Assembly (NCBI RefSeq): GCF_026914185.1
Contig: NC_070564.1
Coordinates: 2,480,001 to 2,544,000 of the forward strand
Reading direction: 5' to 3'
Length of the DNA stretch: 64,000 bases
Source of the DNA: Puccinia triticina
Taxonomy: Eukaryota > Basidiomycota > Pucciniomycetes > Pucciniales > Pucciniaceae
Shown: positions 12,001 to 23,928 of the stretch, in pieces
How positions within the stretch are numbered: position 1 is the first letter of the stretch
Layout of the letters: each line of letters begins with the position of its first letter
Made by a program: the position numbers and the translations under genes
The notes under the pieces: generated by a model
What the model was told of the DNA's origin: nothing
The model's database searches: none
Seen by the model: only the letters and a program-made list of their open reading frames with translations

Positions 12001-12416
12001 AACCTATAGTGGTTTTGAAGCCAAGCTTTAAGGATGTACAAGATAAGAATTACACTATTGAAAAGGGCCATAAAGGAAACTCGTATGTTCACTTTAGGTT
12101 AGGAGGAAAGGACTTATTTGGAAGTATCCAAAAGATCTTCACGTCTGAGCAGTTTCCCAACAACACATTTGTACACGTGGCCGTCTTTGCTCAACTTGAT
12201 GAGAAGGACGCGCATATCAATCCGTACCGGGAAGTTTCTACCCTCCACTACCAACTGCTTGTCAGATCAAACTCGCCTCAAACACTCGTGTTACACACCA
12301 AGAACGTTGTTGGACATGTGGCAGTTTTGTCGAATCCTTCGGGTGTCTTTGGAATCAACACTGAAACCATATCAGTGGCTTTAGTTCATCATTGGGTGAG
12401 TGAACCCCTGGCATAA
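9070..12416 (+). CDS. TNP2-like (CACTA/EnSpm) transposase, apparently intact
   Basis: Exon 1 is 9070-11686 and exon 2 starts at 11755 after a 68-nt GT-AG intron, giving about 1090 residues without a stop. The N-terminus has a Cys cluster (CSCEKFGC) and residues 205-260 a second Cys set (CPKCWTLYE). The tnp2 core follows: SLYVDWFNPHGNK at about 349, LIADLPALRKVAGF at about 443 ending in a CSLC pair, then YWRPLEYSSIDVMHALMLG at about 527, matching the fungal Transposase family tnp2 arrangement with acidic catalytic residues. A Ser/Gln-rich linker covers about 600-720. A strong GTGAGT follows HHW at 12394, so a further short exon is possible. It catalyses cut-and-paste transposition. Subterminal palindromes lie on both sides. 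Neighbours to the right are a small unknown gene (+) and a companion gene (-). Confidence 0.85.
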
Positions 12417-12557
12417 CACCGTCCTATCCTTCTCATTGTCACCTGCGTCAGCTGATGCCAAAGTTTTCACCACAGGGTGTGACCAGGGATTGACAAGATC
12501 AAATGGCTCTATCTCTGCATGTATCGCGGAGCTTGGCACGCTAACCTTGGGTCTGTG

Positions 12558-12682
12558 GACTTGGACGATCTTCCAAGTCTCCAACCCTCACCAGTTGGAC
12601 GGTTGTCCTAGTTTCCAAACCCTGAGCAGTTGGACGATCGTCCAAGTTTCCAATCCTTCCCACTTGGACGATTGTTCAAGTC
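12558..12682. repeat. CACTA-type subterminal tandem repeat, cluster 2
   Basis: Four tandem units about 34-36 bp apart, each with a core like TTGGACGATCGTCCAAG followed by tctccaaccc or tttccaatcc. The third unit has the perfect core TTGGACGATCGTCCAA. They begin about 140 bp after the transposase stop. Confidence 0.65.
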
Positions 12683-13171
12683 CCTATTAGGCTGCCCCTT
12701 GCTGTATGTGTTGCAGACAGGTCATTCCACACCGTACAACCCTTGTCAAACACTTCCTACTCTCAAACCCCAGTTTCTTTCTCTCAGCTGCTCCGCCCCA
12801 CTCCCCCTCTGACGCATTGCCTCTGTACAACCGATCTCCAGAATTGATACCTATCAGAAGATTTCCGCCCCCTCGTAATCCTACCCCGTTTTGTTCCATT
12901 TCTACATCTTCCCCAGTGTGGTTCTCAAACTACAGCAATGTTGTAATTTCAATATATCTGACACCCCCTCCGGTCCTCCCCTAAGACTTTGGATAGAGAT
13001 TTACCTTTTGGCAAATCTCACTGCATGATAAGATGTGTCCGGCCTAGCCCAACCTCTACTCTGAAGAGCATCTCCACATGTTTCAGTAGATCCGGTGCGG
13101 CGTTTGGTCTTCAGACTGCCACCTGCCAGCCAGCAGGCTTTTGAAAATAAATAAGAGCTCCCCCAGCCTTA
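12683..13171. other. Pyrimidine-rich spacer
   Basis: C/T-rich sequence with short proline/serine reading frames that look fortuitous. No gene is supported. Confidence 0.4.
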
Positions 13172-13701
13172 ATGGATATCTCTTGTGCCTTCCCCCATTC
13201 ACGCCTCCAGCACAATTTCCCAACTGATATCCAAGAAAGCTTCTCTATGTGTTCCCACCCGGAGTCTTCCAAAAAAAGAGATTTGGATAGTTCTTGGGCC
13301 AAGCACCTGACTCAATCCCAGAAGGAATGGTTGTACGGCGTAATTGATTCCATGAAATCCTTGGTAAATAGCAAGTTTGAGCCAGACAACGACCTCAGGA
13401 CCCCCCTCCAAAAGGCCCTGGACAACGATCATGTCCTGAGGCACATTAACATTTACTACAATGGTGCAAGACAGGAGGCCCTATCCATGGGGTTGAGTGA
13501 GAAATTCCCTGACCTTTACTATCTCTGGGTAGCTCGCCGGGCCAAGCTTGGCAGAGGTTAGTCATTATCCCGCAAAAACACCCGGGACACACTTCTGACT
13601 ATTCTTCCCAAGCAGGAATCCCCGTCAACAAGGAATTCAACATAGTATATTGTTTGGCCGTTCAGAGAGGTGAAATCCCCCTCACCAACAATGGGATTTG
13701 A
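13172..13701 (+). CDS. Small unknown protein (possible transposon cargo)
   Basis: Two exons, 13172-13556 and 13616-13701, joined by a 59-nt GT-AG intron that preserves phase, give about 157 residues. The sequence has charged, coding-like composition (KHLTQSQKEWLYGVIDSMK, then ALDNDHVLRHINIYYNGARQ, and an aromatic DLYYLWVARR block). No known domain was recognised. It lies between the TNP2 transposase and companion copy 2, inside the stretch bounded by subterminal repeats, so it may be element-borne. It could also be the 5' part of a longer gene. Confidence 0.45.
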
Positions 13702-14148
13702 TTGAGAGAAGTTGTTCCTGGAATACCTATTTACAAACCCTAAACCTCAGGTTCCTCCCTCCTCTTGACTGACACGCGTATACAAACAAATCAAATACCT
13801 GAGCCGCTTCTGAAACTAGATACATATGTACATCTATACCAGAGAATGTTTTTACCGTGATCAACAACATTATCTAGTCTCTTCTCCTTTGATTGGCCTA
13901 CAGTTTAACAAAGATACATGTATTCATCCTATACCTGATACTCTTCCCCATCTCCTAAGCTGTTGTGAAGGTTGATGACATCCTGAACGCAATTCGGTAT
14001 TTTGACAAGCTGACAAGGGAAAATTTTAGACTCCTCTAGCACAAACCAATCAATCCCTGCCCGTCAGATGATTCCGAACCCAGCCCACATTCCAAAATTT
14101 CTCAGTATCTTGCGTAAAATTGCAGCTTAAGTGACTGGTTACATACCA
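13702..14148. other. Spacer between two convergent genes
   Basis: No coding pattern. It holds the 3' regions of the small plus-strand gene and of companion copy 2. Confidence 0.4.
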
Positions 14149-15683
14149 TCATCCAGACATTTGGACTTCTTGACCTGTCAACCCTGTGTGGTTGCTGGCC
14201 ACCAGTGCCGCCTGTTTGTGTGCGTTCGAATGACCGCTTCCATGGACCGGGGAGGGACAATTTGATCCACCAAATGATTTTTGCATCATCTCGCTTGCCA
14301 GCTTGTCGAGTTCCATTTGTTCGCTTGCGAGATGTTCTGCCTGGAATTCGCCAACTTCTTGTAGATAGGCTGGCCCATACGCGTTGAGGGGGAAGAGGTT
14401 GGGGAAATTTTGCTCGATCCTTTCTTGAGAGGTAGGCACTCGGGTGGCTTTGCGGTCCAACAGGCCTTTCACAGACATCTTCTTCTGAGGGGTTTTGGCG
14501 CGCTGCAATGCGGCGTGGTCAATACAGCAAATGATGTTGTCCATTTCAGCGCTTCGCCAGTGTGCTGTGATTCGTTGGGGCAAGGAGTTTACATCCTCTT
14601 CTTCAAAGTCAGAGACTGCGTCTGGATCACGAAGTAAATGTCCCAGAATCTTCTTTGCGGGGTAGAGGGCCAGAAAAGTGTTGGCGCGGAGGTTGGCAAT
14701 CTGATATGTGTAAGACATAAATCTGGCACTTAGTTAAGTTGTTCCAATCGGCTGATGTGGAAAAATGGAATGGCTCTATCTGACCTTTCTCTTTGTAGAT
14801 CAAAGATACTGGGCCCGTTTCCTCTGTGCAACCACGGCAGCTGGGGTTACCTGCGCCTTCACCCAAGCCAACCCTTGATTGCCGACCCATTCGAAAAATC
14901 GTGTTTTGATTCCCGGGATCGCAGATTTGAGAACATCAACATTGATGTGTTTCGCCCACGGCAGCCAGTGCCGCACTGTAATGTCAACCGTCACTGTGTT
15001 CCATAAGCAATCTTGCGCACATCGTGTGTTCCAGTCAAAGGTGAAACGGGGAAATCCGTGCTTGGCTAGATCAGCTTCCATCTCCCTCTTCACATGTATG
15101 GAGACGGCCGAGGTTGCGGCGAAGGGCGAAGGTCGGAAAGTAACCGGTACAAGGCGGGTTTTAAGCCGATCAATCTCAGTCTTGCGGATGTGTTTGATTT
15201 CCTGTTCATTCGCCTTCGGGTGATTCTTTGTTACTTCTTCCAATCGCTTACTAAAAGCCTCCTTCCGGCGCTCTCTCCAGGTGTCCCAAGATGCGAGCTC
15301 CTCCACATTTACAGAATACGGCAGCTCTTGAGGTATAGAATTTGATGGTAGCCCCATCATGGCCCGAGTGAAAGTTTGAAGACTACGCAGAACTTTTTCC
15401 CGATGATGAGGCTTCTTGTCAGCTGCCTGCGTAATGATCCTGGACAAATTCTGATTGGTTTGTCGGTCCTGAGTGCGGCTCTTGGTGGTCCTTCGGCGAC
15501 GGTTGCTGCCTTCAGCTAGGGTTTCCAAGGGGACCTCTATAAAGATAATATCAAAGTAGCCGGTGTCAGTTCTTTCAGTACGGACTGGTATCTCTAGAGA
15601 AATAATCCCTTACCTCCCGCGGGTCTCTCCACAGGATTGTCGTCGCCCGCAGAGGTGAAGAAAATATTGTCGTCTACATCCAT
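14149..15683 (-). CDS. CACTA-associated companion protein, copy 2 (unknown function)
   Basis: Three exons, 15683-15614, 15536-14810 and 14722-14149, with GT-AG introns of 77 and 87 nt, give about 456 residues. The start MDVDDNIFFTSAGDD is followed by a basic stretch (SNRRRRTTKSR) that could be a nuclear localisation or DNA-contact segment, a helical Lys/Glu-rich middle, the FTFDWNTR and FFEWVGNQG blocks shared with copy 1, and an acidic VSDFEEED block. It is about 100 residues longer at the C-terminus than copy 1. The gene is convergent with the TNP2 transposase, and the palindromes at 16478-16806 lie upstream of its start, the same relation as in copy 1. A TNPA-like DNA-binding role is inference; no catalytic motif is seen. 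Confidence 0.6.
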
Positions 15684-16477
15684 GATGAGAATTGGAGGGG
15701 TTTAAAGTAACCGGCTGGGAAGGTCAAACTAAATACGGCTGGAAGAGAATGTAGCCAGTGCAAAGTTGAGGACCGCGGTGGTGTTGAGACGTGATCACTC
15801 AATCGGAAATGTTTATGGATACAGCTACCCTGACCAAGCGAGGAAAGTGTTGACTTTGAGACTCTGTGGTCCTGCTTGATCCAGAAATGCTTCCGTTCAA
15901 CCATGACACATTTCCTGAAAGGCTTCCACAAAGGCCACCTTACTTCCGATGACCACATGGTGGCCCACGACCGTCATTCTATGTAGAAAGCCCTGCTTTT
16001 ATGTAAGTTTTATTCCAGCAATGCGCTCCACCTTCCTAATTTTCCGCCATTCTTTGCCTGCTCATTTCTTTTCCGGTGGCCAGCCGCGGCCTTCTGATGT
16101 ACACACATTAAAACAACAATGGTCTTGCCACTGTCAATCTCTGTTATTTTACGAGAAAAACACCATTGAAAATCCATGGACTGTGACATTACGTAGGGTG
16201 GCCACAACTCTCGGATTGTTTGTAAAATTGAACTATCCATGCAAAAACCAGAAACTTTTTTTTTCTGAGTTGGCCCGAGGAGCTCACCAGTTATATCAAT
16301 AACATGCACATTTCCGTGGTGAAGCATCAGCGGTTTCTTTTGCAAAAAGCACCAGGCTCAAAAAATAGCCGAATCAAATGGAGCAGCCAGCCACTGATTG
16401 TGTAGCCAAACATTCCACCTGTTGTCGCAATAACTGACAAACCCCAGGCAAATGACACCTGTCCAACTGCAACGACT

Positions 16478-16806
16478 TTGGACGATTGTCCAAAACAAGA
16501 AGCGCTACAACATTGCAATAAGTCATCAGATACAGTAACCTACAAAATTCATACTTTCTCAGTACGTACGCGCTTGTTGATTGGGCTGTCCTTCTATCAA
16601 AGACCACCGGTTGAGTAAGTGCTTCCCAATTGGGCTTGTGGGCCCATCCGCAGCTCAGATGATCATCCCACACAGCATCTTAGGTCAAGGCAGAATTGCA
16701 AAATCTATCTGCTTGCTTGGACTCGATGACTGCCCAATTAGATTGCCTGATTGACCTGGTTGATTGGTCCAGTTGATAGCAGGTTCAACTTGGACGATCA
16801 TCCAAG
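16478..16806. repeat. CACTA-type subterminal palindromes, cluster 3
   Basis: Two copies: TTTGGACGATTGTCCAAA at 16478-16494 and AACTTGGACGATCATCCAAG near 16788-16807. They lie about 0.8-1.1 kb upstream of companion copy 2 and probably mark the right side of the element. Confidence 0.55.
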
Positions 16807-16807
16807 T

Positions 16808-17348
16808 TGAACCTGCTGATAAATCTTTCAGGTCACCATTTGGGCGGTATATCACACATGGAGGAGACCACCTCTTGCCTGACACAAACCGGATGATTGG
16901 AGGGTTTTGAATTCACATTTGATCAACATGCGGTGTAACCTTACACACATGCATTACATCAGTATATCAATGTATGCATCCAACCAAATTTACACAATCT
17001 AGAACGCCTGCACGTGGCATGCACCCCATCGTACGCAATCACCTTGCGCCTACTGTAAATACATACATGTTCATTTCCGAGAAAGCTCACGTGGATCATA
17101 AACGATAATCGATTATGTATGTAGGCATGTGACAGCATATAGCTGCTACTATGTACGTACTCAACCTCCTTGCAAGTGATCGCCGACACTCCTCCCCCCA
17201 CTTTGACCCACTCGCAATCATTTTGCGCCATTCTGCAGCTAGGTTCGGCCATCAACGGGCTCCTTGCCATCACTCCCCGACCTTTCTGGCTGGACCGTCC
17301 CTTTTACTGATGTCCAATCAGCTCATTGCCTTTGATCGCTTTTCTAGG
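16808..17348. other. Intergenic
   Basis: AT-rich with several tgtatgtaygt-type runs. No gene or terminal repeat was identified. Confidence 0.4.
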
Positions 17349-17353
17349 ATCAG

Positions 17354-18307
17354 TGTGAGCCTGTGTCTCTTATGTGACAGCAGGACACAAGAAAAATGGG
17401 TGGGCACTGCTTGGATTTCTTGGGATAAAGAAATAACAAACAGTAAGAGAAAAAGAGAGAGAGAGAAATAGATGATCTGAGAGATGATATTCAAGGTTCT
17501 GTTGACCTGTAGGTGGGAACTAACATCCACTAGCAATGCTACTCCTTAAGGGAGTGCTGCCAAGCTGTGCCAGAGATTGCAACAGCCTCTTCTCACAATG
17601 GAAACGTGGAAGGTATCTGAATTAGACAAGTCTAATCAGCCACAATTTTTTAGACTTCTCTGTGGATAGTCAAGGTTCTTTAAAGGGAAACCTATGTGGT
17701 TTGTTACTGACAAAAAACCACAGAAAAAGAAGGATATGAAGTGATTTGATCCTTGAGAGTAGATGTCTAGAGGTATATGTACCTGTGATCAAAGAGGAGA
17801 GAAACAAACAAGAGAGGAGAGAAAGCAGTCAAAGAGACAGAGAGGAACTCCTCTGAGATAATCAAGGTTCAATGAAAAGGGTACTAACTGTCAATATTCC
17901 TGTTGGTGATACTGGGAGTGTAGTGGCCTTGTTCTGGTGATCCTGGGTTGTCTGGAGGTGTGGTTCTGGTCTGCTGAAGTCTGTAGATCCTCCTCAGGCA
18001 AGGGGGATCCTGACTTCGAAAATTTTCACAGTTTGCTTATGTAATTACATATGTACATGTGGTTTGGCGCGCCTGGTAGCGCTGACACGTCACAACTGCG
18101 CATGCGCGCCACAACTCAAGAACTCAGGGAAGGAGTAGAGTTACAGAGAATTGGTAAGTTGTAACTAGGGTTAAAATTGCATGAGGAAACAGAATATGAA
18201 GTCAAAACAAGGATATCTCTTAAGATGAAAAAGATATGAAGTAATTCATATGTAAAAAGTAGAAAAAGGCAGACTTTAGGTCAGCTGTGTTGACTCTAAG
18301 GTTGACA
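17354..18307 (+). mobile_element. Solo LTR with 5-bp target duplication
   Basis: The 954-bp unit starts TGTGAGCCTGTGTC and ends AAGGTTGACA, the TG...CA form of an LTR. It is bounded by a perfect ATCAG duplication (17349-17353 and 18308-18312). A second diverged copy lies in the opposite orientation at 23209-23928. No internal retrotransposon sequence adjoins it, so it is a solo LTR left by recombination between two LTRs. Confidence 0.8.
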
Positions 18308-18312
18308 ATCAG

Positions 18313-18784
18313 GAACTGTATGTGTACATGTAAGTCTCATCTCCGTTCTAGCTTTGATGTAGGTTGCCAATCCGCACCTTTTAGCTCAACTTCTTTTCTT
18401 GGCTGACGAAATAATCTCCTTAGAGAGCTGAGGATTGGGTCATCAACTCAATGCCTCTTGTACTTTTATTGCCCCAAAGCTTGTTTTCCTTTGAACTTTC
18501 TACTTGATCAGTCACGATCATGCACGATTTGCAGGACTTGTCATCATCTGCCCTCAGCTGTGCAATCATCGAGCTCCACCACATCTGCCTTCAAAGCTTG
18601 CTAGGCCCTCCATCGTCACCCTCCTGACAGGTATTTGAGGTTTTTTGCTTTCGTCCCTTCTCAACATCTTTCCGCCTCTCCTTCAAAATTTCCCAGCCTT
18701 GACCACCCCCACCTTCGCCTGTCCGCTCTGACGCGTCTCCTTGCTTAAATACTGAATTGATCTTTCCCCCCAAGACTCATATTT
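18313..18784. other. 5' region of the following gene
   Basis: C/T-rich stretch just before the ATG at 18785, typical of a fungal promoter and leader. No separate gene seen. Confidence 0.4.
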
Positions 18785-21258
18785 ATGGATTCCACTACCA
18801 ACTTCCCGCTCCACCCAATCAAATCTCTCCCACCAAAAGAGCCTGCTCCCGATGGCCCACAAGAAGCAGAGAATGCGGATTTTAACAGTGGTATGTATAT
18901 ATCATACTTTGTTCTTGTCTCGCGAGTCAGTCGCCTAAGCCTTACCTCATTCCTGATTCCTGATTGTGTAGCTTTAGAAACGCTCAGAGGACCGGCCCCT
19001 TCACTTGAAGCGTACACCAATTACAAGGCATTTTCGCAACCTACGCTCCTTTGTAGTGAGAGACAACAAGCGGGCAAGAAGGAGTTTGTGACAAGTTGCA
19101 CCAAACTTGAGGAGATATTGGAGCAGGCTTTGGGACTTTCAGAGTCCATTCCCGTTCCTCCAGCTACAATCATTTCCGGAATTTGAGAGATTCAAGAGCA
19201 GTGCCGAAAAAGAACGCAAGGTGAATTATTTTTAGTCTCATTGCATGCATACCACAAAACTTACTCTACAAATTTCCCAGACGTGAACGAAGGGAAGCCT
19301 ATACCTCCTGAGGATTTGATAGATCTGAACAACGAGAGCGACGACGAGGATGTTGATAAATACAACCAACAAACCTCAGGGTTTCCCCCACTCACCAAAC
19401 GTCAGCGCTTAGAGGACAACAATTTGCTGTCCGATCAAACAGATTCCCAGAAGTCCCCTCCCCCCGAATCTAGCCGTTCTTCCCCATTGGTTGGCCAATA
19501 CAAGCCACATCTTTTGGGTCCTGCCAAAGATCTTCACGATGCCTGGTCCCCCGGTCAAATCAGTATGTTTTTGTCACCTCACTCCTTCGTTGTCCAAATT
19601 TTAAATGATTTCTTTTTGTAAGCCAATCCAGAAGCATCTCAGACCACGCCGAATACCACCTGTGCCCTTCCCAAAACTGCGGTCACCTCGGCTGACGCCG
19701 CATCGACCCGGACTGGGCTAGAGCTTGCTAGCACTCAGTCATCAGCCAACTCAACTAGTGACCGGGTCGACACAAATCTGACCACGAAAACCTTAACCAG
19801 CCCAATCCCTGCCACCAATACAGCTTTACCACCCTCGACTGGCCCAGAGGTCAACCCAATTCCTTCTGATGGCTTGCTTTCGTTCGGACCACCAATACCT
19901 CTGCCAGCGAATCCGAGCAATGCCCCCCTGCTTGTACCACCACCAGCCCCCATGATCACTCTTGTTCAAGCTGCCCCATCCACAGGCTCGGCTCCTCAGC
20001 CCCCAGCTGCTTCAGATCAAGCAGCTGCCCCTCCATCTACACCCCAGCCCAGCCCGATCAGTTTTATCAAAGACGTATCCGTCAGGGGCGAGGTCCATGT
20101 CATCCTGCAGACTTTCCAGGGCAAATTGAACCGTCAAAAGTTCACGGCAGCGCACCAGTCTATCCATTCCTTCCTCGACTGTCAATCCAAATCTATGCAC
20201 AAGAGGACGCCGCCACCCGAGTTACCGCAGTTTGCCCTTGTCCAGTCGGAATCTTCCCATAAAGTATGGCTGAAAGACATTCAAAAGTATTGTAAGCTAT
20301 ACATTTCGGCCAGATATTGTTTTATTTGCTTCAAAGTTCACCCAGCTCATCATTCATTTTCTTGAATTCAGTGGGCACTATATTATTACCCTCCAACGAT
20401 GAGCCTTGGTTTGCGCCTGGTTTGATCAATATTCCAAAGCTCAAGTCGGCAAAACTGGCAGATTTGAAGGCCAGCAGCCATATTGAATATCCCTTGGTCC
20501 TGTTACTTTGCAAAATCCAGAAACCATCAAAGTTCCACTTGTCTCGATGGTCCAACTGCATTGCTTCCTCTATACAGTTGACTGCCCAGGAATTCGCCGT
20601 TAAACCGCCGTCATTGAGTAACTTGGAAAGTGACAACCTTGGCTCCCATTTGCGCATTATCGACTATCTCACAGCCTGCAAGACTTCTGGATCGAGCTCA
20701 AATGCAGAAGACGGGAAGACACCAAACGACATGACGCTTAAGCCGTTGTATCACTTGCATGACATGATAATGGACATCTTCATCACCTACGCAATCATAC
20801 GAGGTTCTGCGACCGCCGAAGTGGAACCAGACTCTAATTCTGCTGATAGTCAAGAAGTCGTTCTGCAAAAGAAGGAGCTGGACAAACATTGCGCGCGACA
20901 TAAGTATATTCCTTTCTGCCTTTACCTTGTTGCCGGCGTTCGTGGTCTCATTTTGGCTCCTCACAACCGGCAGTTCGCCTCTGGCGCATGTACTTTGGGT
21001 TTCTTGAGCGCCGTGGAACTCCTCCACAAAAGAAATGTTCCTCAACGCGAGGCTTTGGAGCCTGTTTGGAAAAGGCTTGGCGCGTATATTGACAGTCTTT
21101 TCATTGATTCTTTCCTCACCCCCGACTGCCTCTTCAATTTCCGCCGAGCCCAAATCGTTCCACTTGCCCAAGCAATTACGTCAGACTTCCTGGTTTGCCT
21201 TCAAAACCAATTTCCAACAAGTAAATTTGAACCCCCTCGTTCCATTACTGGCAAATGA
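18785..21258 (+). CDS. Unknown five-exon gene with one in-frame TGA
   Basis: Exons 18785-18890, 18972-19220, 19281-19562, 19623-20291 and 20372-21258 join in phase across four short GT-AG introns (60-81 nt). The first part has an acidic/basic tract (NNESDDEDVDKYN and LTKRQRLE, possibly a nuclear signal). A long Pro/Ser/Thr/Ala-rich middle follows (exon 4), then a helical C-terminal half with VWLKDIQKY, LVLLLCKIQKPSKFHLSRW and WKRLGAYIDSLFIDSFL. No known domain is recognised; the design (disordered linker plus conserved C-terminal domain) fits a rust lineage-specific family. A TGA at 19184-19186 interrupts exon 2 shortly before its donor site, so this copy is probably a pseudogene or a recent loss. 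Confidence 0.6.
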
Positions 21259-22131
21259 CTTGTTTCTCTTCCTCTCCAAAAAATTGATCCTGTGTAAAAT
21301 GCCTACCCTTTTTTTAAATCTTGTTTCTCCACAAAATACATAATTATCAACTGCACAGTCAAATCTGGCTTGTATGTGTTATTTTGATCACCTGTGCCGA
21401 TTTATTGTCTGAAATTTTAACTTTGCTGAAAATATGGTCTATTGACAAATGCTTTTCTCTGCTTCTGAATTGAACCTGAATTTCCTGAGAAATTCTTTTT
21501 GCGTTTCTATAATGCTTGTTTGATCTTGATTAATTAACATAAATTCCTGTCACCAATTGTGTCTACTTATTACTTCTTCGTAAATTTTGGTGTAAATTGT
21601 TGCATTTGGGTTCAAATTGGGAGCAGATCTAACAACAAACCTAATATTCTTGACCACTTTTGCCAGAAACTACTAAAATGGTTAATCTGAGGTTTAAATT
21701 ATACCCCAGCACTTTTGTGAAGAGGGAAAGCTCCAACTGAAAAAATTGGCAGCTAGTTCTGTGCTTGGATATATTTCAATTAGGAACCAGGAGAGGAGTC
21801 ATATCATGAGAGAGAAAATTGGAAACATCCCCACATGAAATTGATTATCAAATTATATCAAAAATTGGAGACATTATCATAAACTGTGCAGTTTTTTAAT
21901 CTTGTTTCTCATGTTACAATTGACAAGTATTGGTACTGTATGTCTTGGTGGGAGAAGAGGAAGATATAAAAAGCAATAAAAGAAATATGTAAGAAATATG
22001 TAAGAAATATGTAAGAAATATGTAAGAAATATGTAAGAAACACACAAGGAACACACAATAAACATATTCAACCCATTTTTCAGTGTTGTTTGATGCATCT
22101 ACAAGTAGTTTTATAGAAATCTTTGAGCATG
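21259..22131. repeat. AT-rich spacer with an 11-bp minisatellite
   Basis: No gene. At 21981-22040 the unit AGAAATATGTA repeats about five times. The rest is AT-rich non-coding DNA. Confidence 0.5.
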
Positions 22132-22222
22132 GCAATGTGCACACATTGCCACCATTTTAAGGGTGGTGAAAGAAGTTCACATATGGCACTCCCTCAAGAG
22201 TGAGAACAGATCTCCCCTGGTG
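22132..22222. repeat. Transposon right-end motifs
   Basis: The palindrome GGCAATGTGCACACATTGCC and a CCATTTTAAGGGTGGTG tail (reverse complement of the motif at 3404) are followed by a GGCACTCCCTCAAGAGTG motif and a terminal ccctggtg at 22215-22222, the same terminus as at 845 and 60616. Confidence 0.5.
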
Positions 22223-23094
22223 ATGCTGGATAACACAATAATCAGCAGACTAACCCTCCTTCACACTGATACTGCAAGAAACTGGTATCTTGGACTCAGA
22301 GATAAATATGGCAATAAAACTTGGGCTTGGTGTAAAAATGCCATTAGACATGAGTTTGGCACTGATAACTGGAAATGGAAGATGCAAGAGGAGTTTGAAA
22401 ATGACCACTTTGATTATGATGGCAGAAAAGTCCACAAATGTTTTGGAATCCAAAGAGAAAGACTCAGAGCTAATCAGCCTGAACTCAGGGACTATCTCAT
22501 TTGTGAGAAGATCTTGAAACAGTGTCCTTGCAACCTTGAGCATGCTGTTAAGAGCAGATACAAGAAAGATGCCACTGAGATGAGCTTTGAAGACATGGTG
22601 ATAATTGTTGAGGAAGTTGCAGACAGATTTATGAAAAGAAATAAACCTGTAAGTTACTAACCAGCAACTATACCAATCCAAGTAGAAACCATTGGAAAAA
22701 TACTCCAGCAGTTGATAAAAATGACTCTTTTGCAAGGAAGAACCCTACCCCAGCTCCTGAAATGGATGAACTCATTTGCAATTTTTGCAAACAAAAAGGT
22801 CACTTTTCTATAGAATGTCCCAGAAAGAGAAGTAAAATTCATAATGTAGGCATGAATTCTGATTATGACTCCAAGAGTAACAAAGAGGAAGAAGTAGACT
22901 CCAATCAAAAAGAGCAATCTGAGTTGAATGATGAAGAAGAGAATCATAGAAACAATCACATGAGCCTGGCCATGGAACATGGTAATACTTCCAATTATGA
23001 TAGTCTGATTGACTTCAACTTTGGAACATATGCAGTTAAATATGAAACCCAAGCAGAGACACATCAGCCCCAAACTTGGGATAATTCCTGCTAA
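22223..23094 (+). pseudogene. LTR-retrotransposon gag remnant with CCHC knuckle
   Basis: A gag-like region with TARNWYLGLRDKYG, WAWCKNAIRHEF and LRDYLICEKIL runs to a stop near 22660. A different frame continues through NPAPEMDELI into CNFCKQKGHFSIEC, a CX2CX4HX4C zinc knuckle near 22780, and ends acidic at 23094. The change of frame near 22650 shows a frameshift. No pol follows, so the element is truncated. Confidence 0.7.
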
Positions 23095-23208
23095 ACCTCT
23101 CAAGTGAAGATGCATCCATCCTGTTAAGGAGACTCAGGAGAGAAAATATTTCTATCTAATAATTGGTTTTATTTCTTATGGAGATCAAAATTCTTTGGTG
23201 GTAGGGAA

Positions 23209-23928
23209 TGTCAGCCTTAGAGTCAACACACTTAACCTAAAACTGCCTTTTATCTCCATTTTATTCATAAATGTGTTTATATCTTTTTAACCTTAAGACT
23301 TAGGGAGTTTTTGACTTCAGATAACTCAGGATCACCACCAAAGAGGGTACACACTCCCAGTACACCTAGCAGCACAGGCACCTAGGATATTGACAGTAAG
23401 TATCATTCTTTCACTGAACCTTGATTATCTCAGAGGTACACCTCTGTATCTCTTTGACTGCTCTCTCCCCCTGCTTTCTTTTGCTCTTCTTTGATCACAG
23501 GTCTTCATATATCTTGAGCTTATAACCAAAGGATTCTTCTGCTATTTGTCATTCTTTTTCTGTAGTTTTTGTAAGAAACAAACCACATAGGTTTCCCTTT
23601 AAAGAACCTTGACTATCCAGAGAGAAGTCTAAAAAATTGTGGCTGATTAGACTTGTCTAATTCAGAGTCCTTCCACATTTCCTTGGTGAGAAGAGGCTGT
23701 TGCACTGTCTAGCACAGCTTGGCAGCACTCCCTTAAGGAGGTAGCATTGTCAGTGGAAGTTACTACCCACCAGATTATCATTGAAAATCAGAATATCCTC
23801 TCTCAGATCTTCTTCTCTTTCTTTCTTTCTCTCTCTCTACTATTTGTAATTTCTTTATCCCAAGAAATCCAAATAGTGCACACCCATTTCCTTGTGTCCT
23901 GCTGTCACTGTAGAGACACAGGCTCACA
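23209..23928 (-). mobile_element. Inverted, diverged LTR copy
   Basis: On the minus strand it starts TGTGAGCCTGTGTC (23928) and ends AAGGCTGACA (23209), matching the solo LTR at 17354-18307 with many indels. Its flanks (gggaa and ctgcc) do not form a target duplication, so it is probably one LTR of a truncated or rearranged element. Confidence 0.65.

Noticed and set aside
22163..22222. Extending the gag frame upstream to 22163
   Set aside because: This stretch is the terminal motif of another transposon, seen elsewhere without gag.
17354..23928. One large element with the two LTR copies as terminal inverted repeats
   Set aside because: The copy at 17354-18307 has its own 5-bp target duplication, which shows that it is an independent solo LTR.
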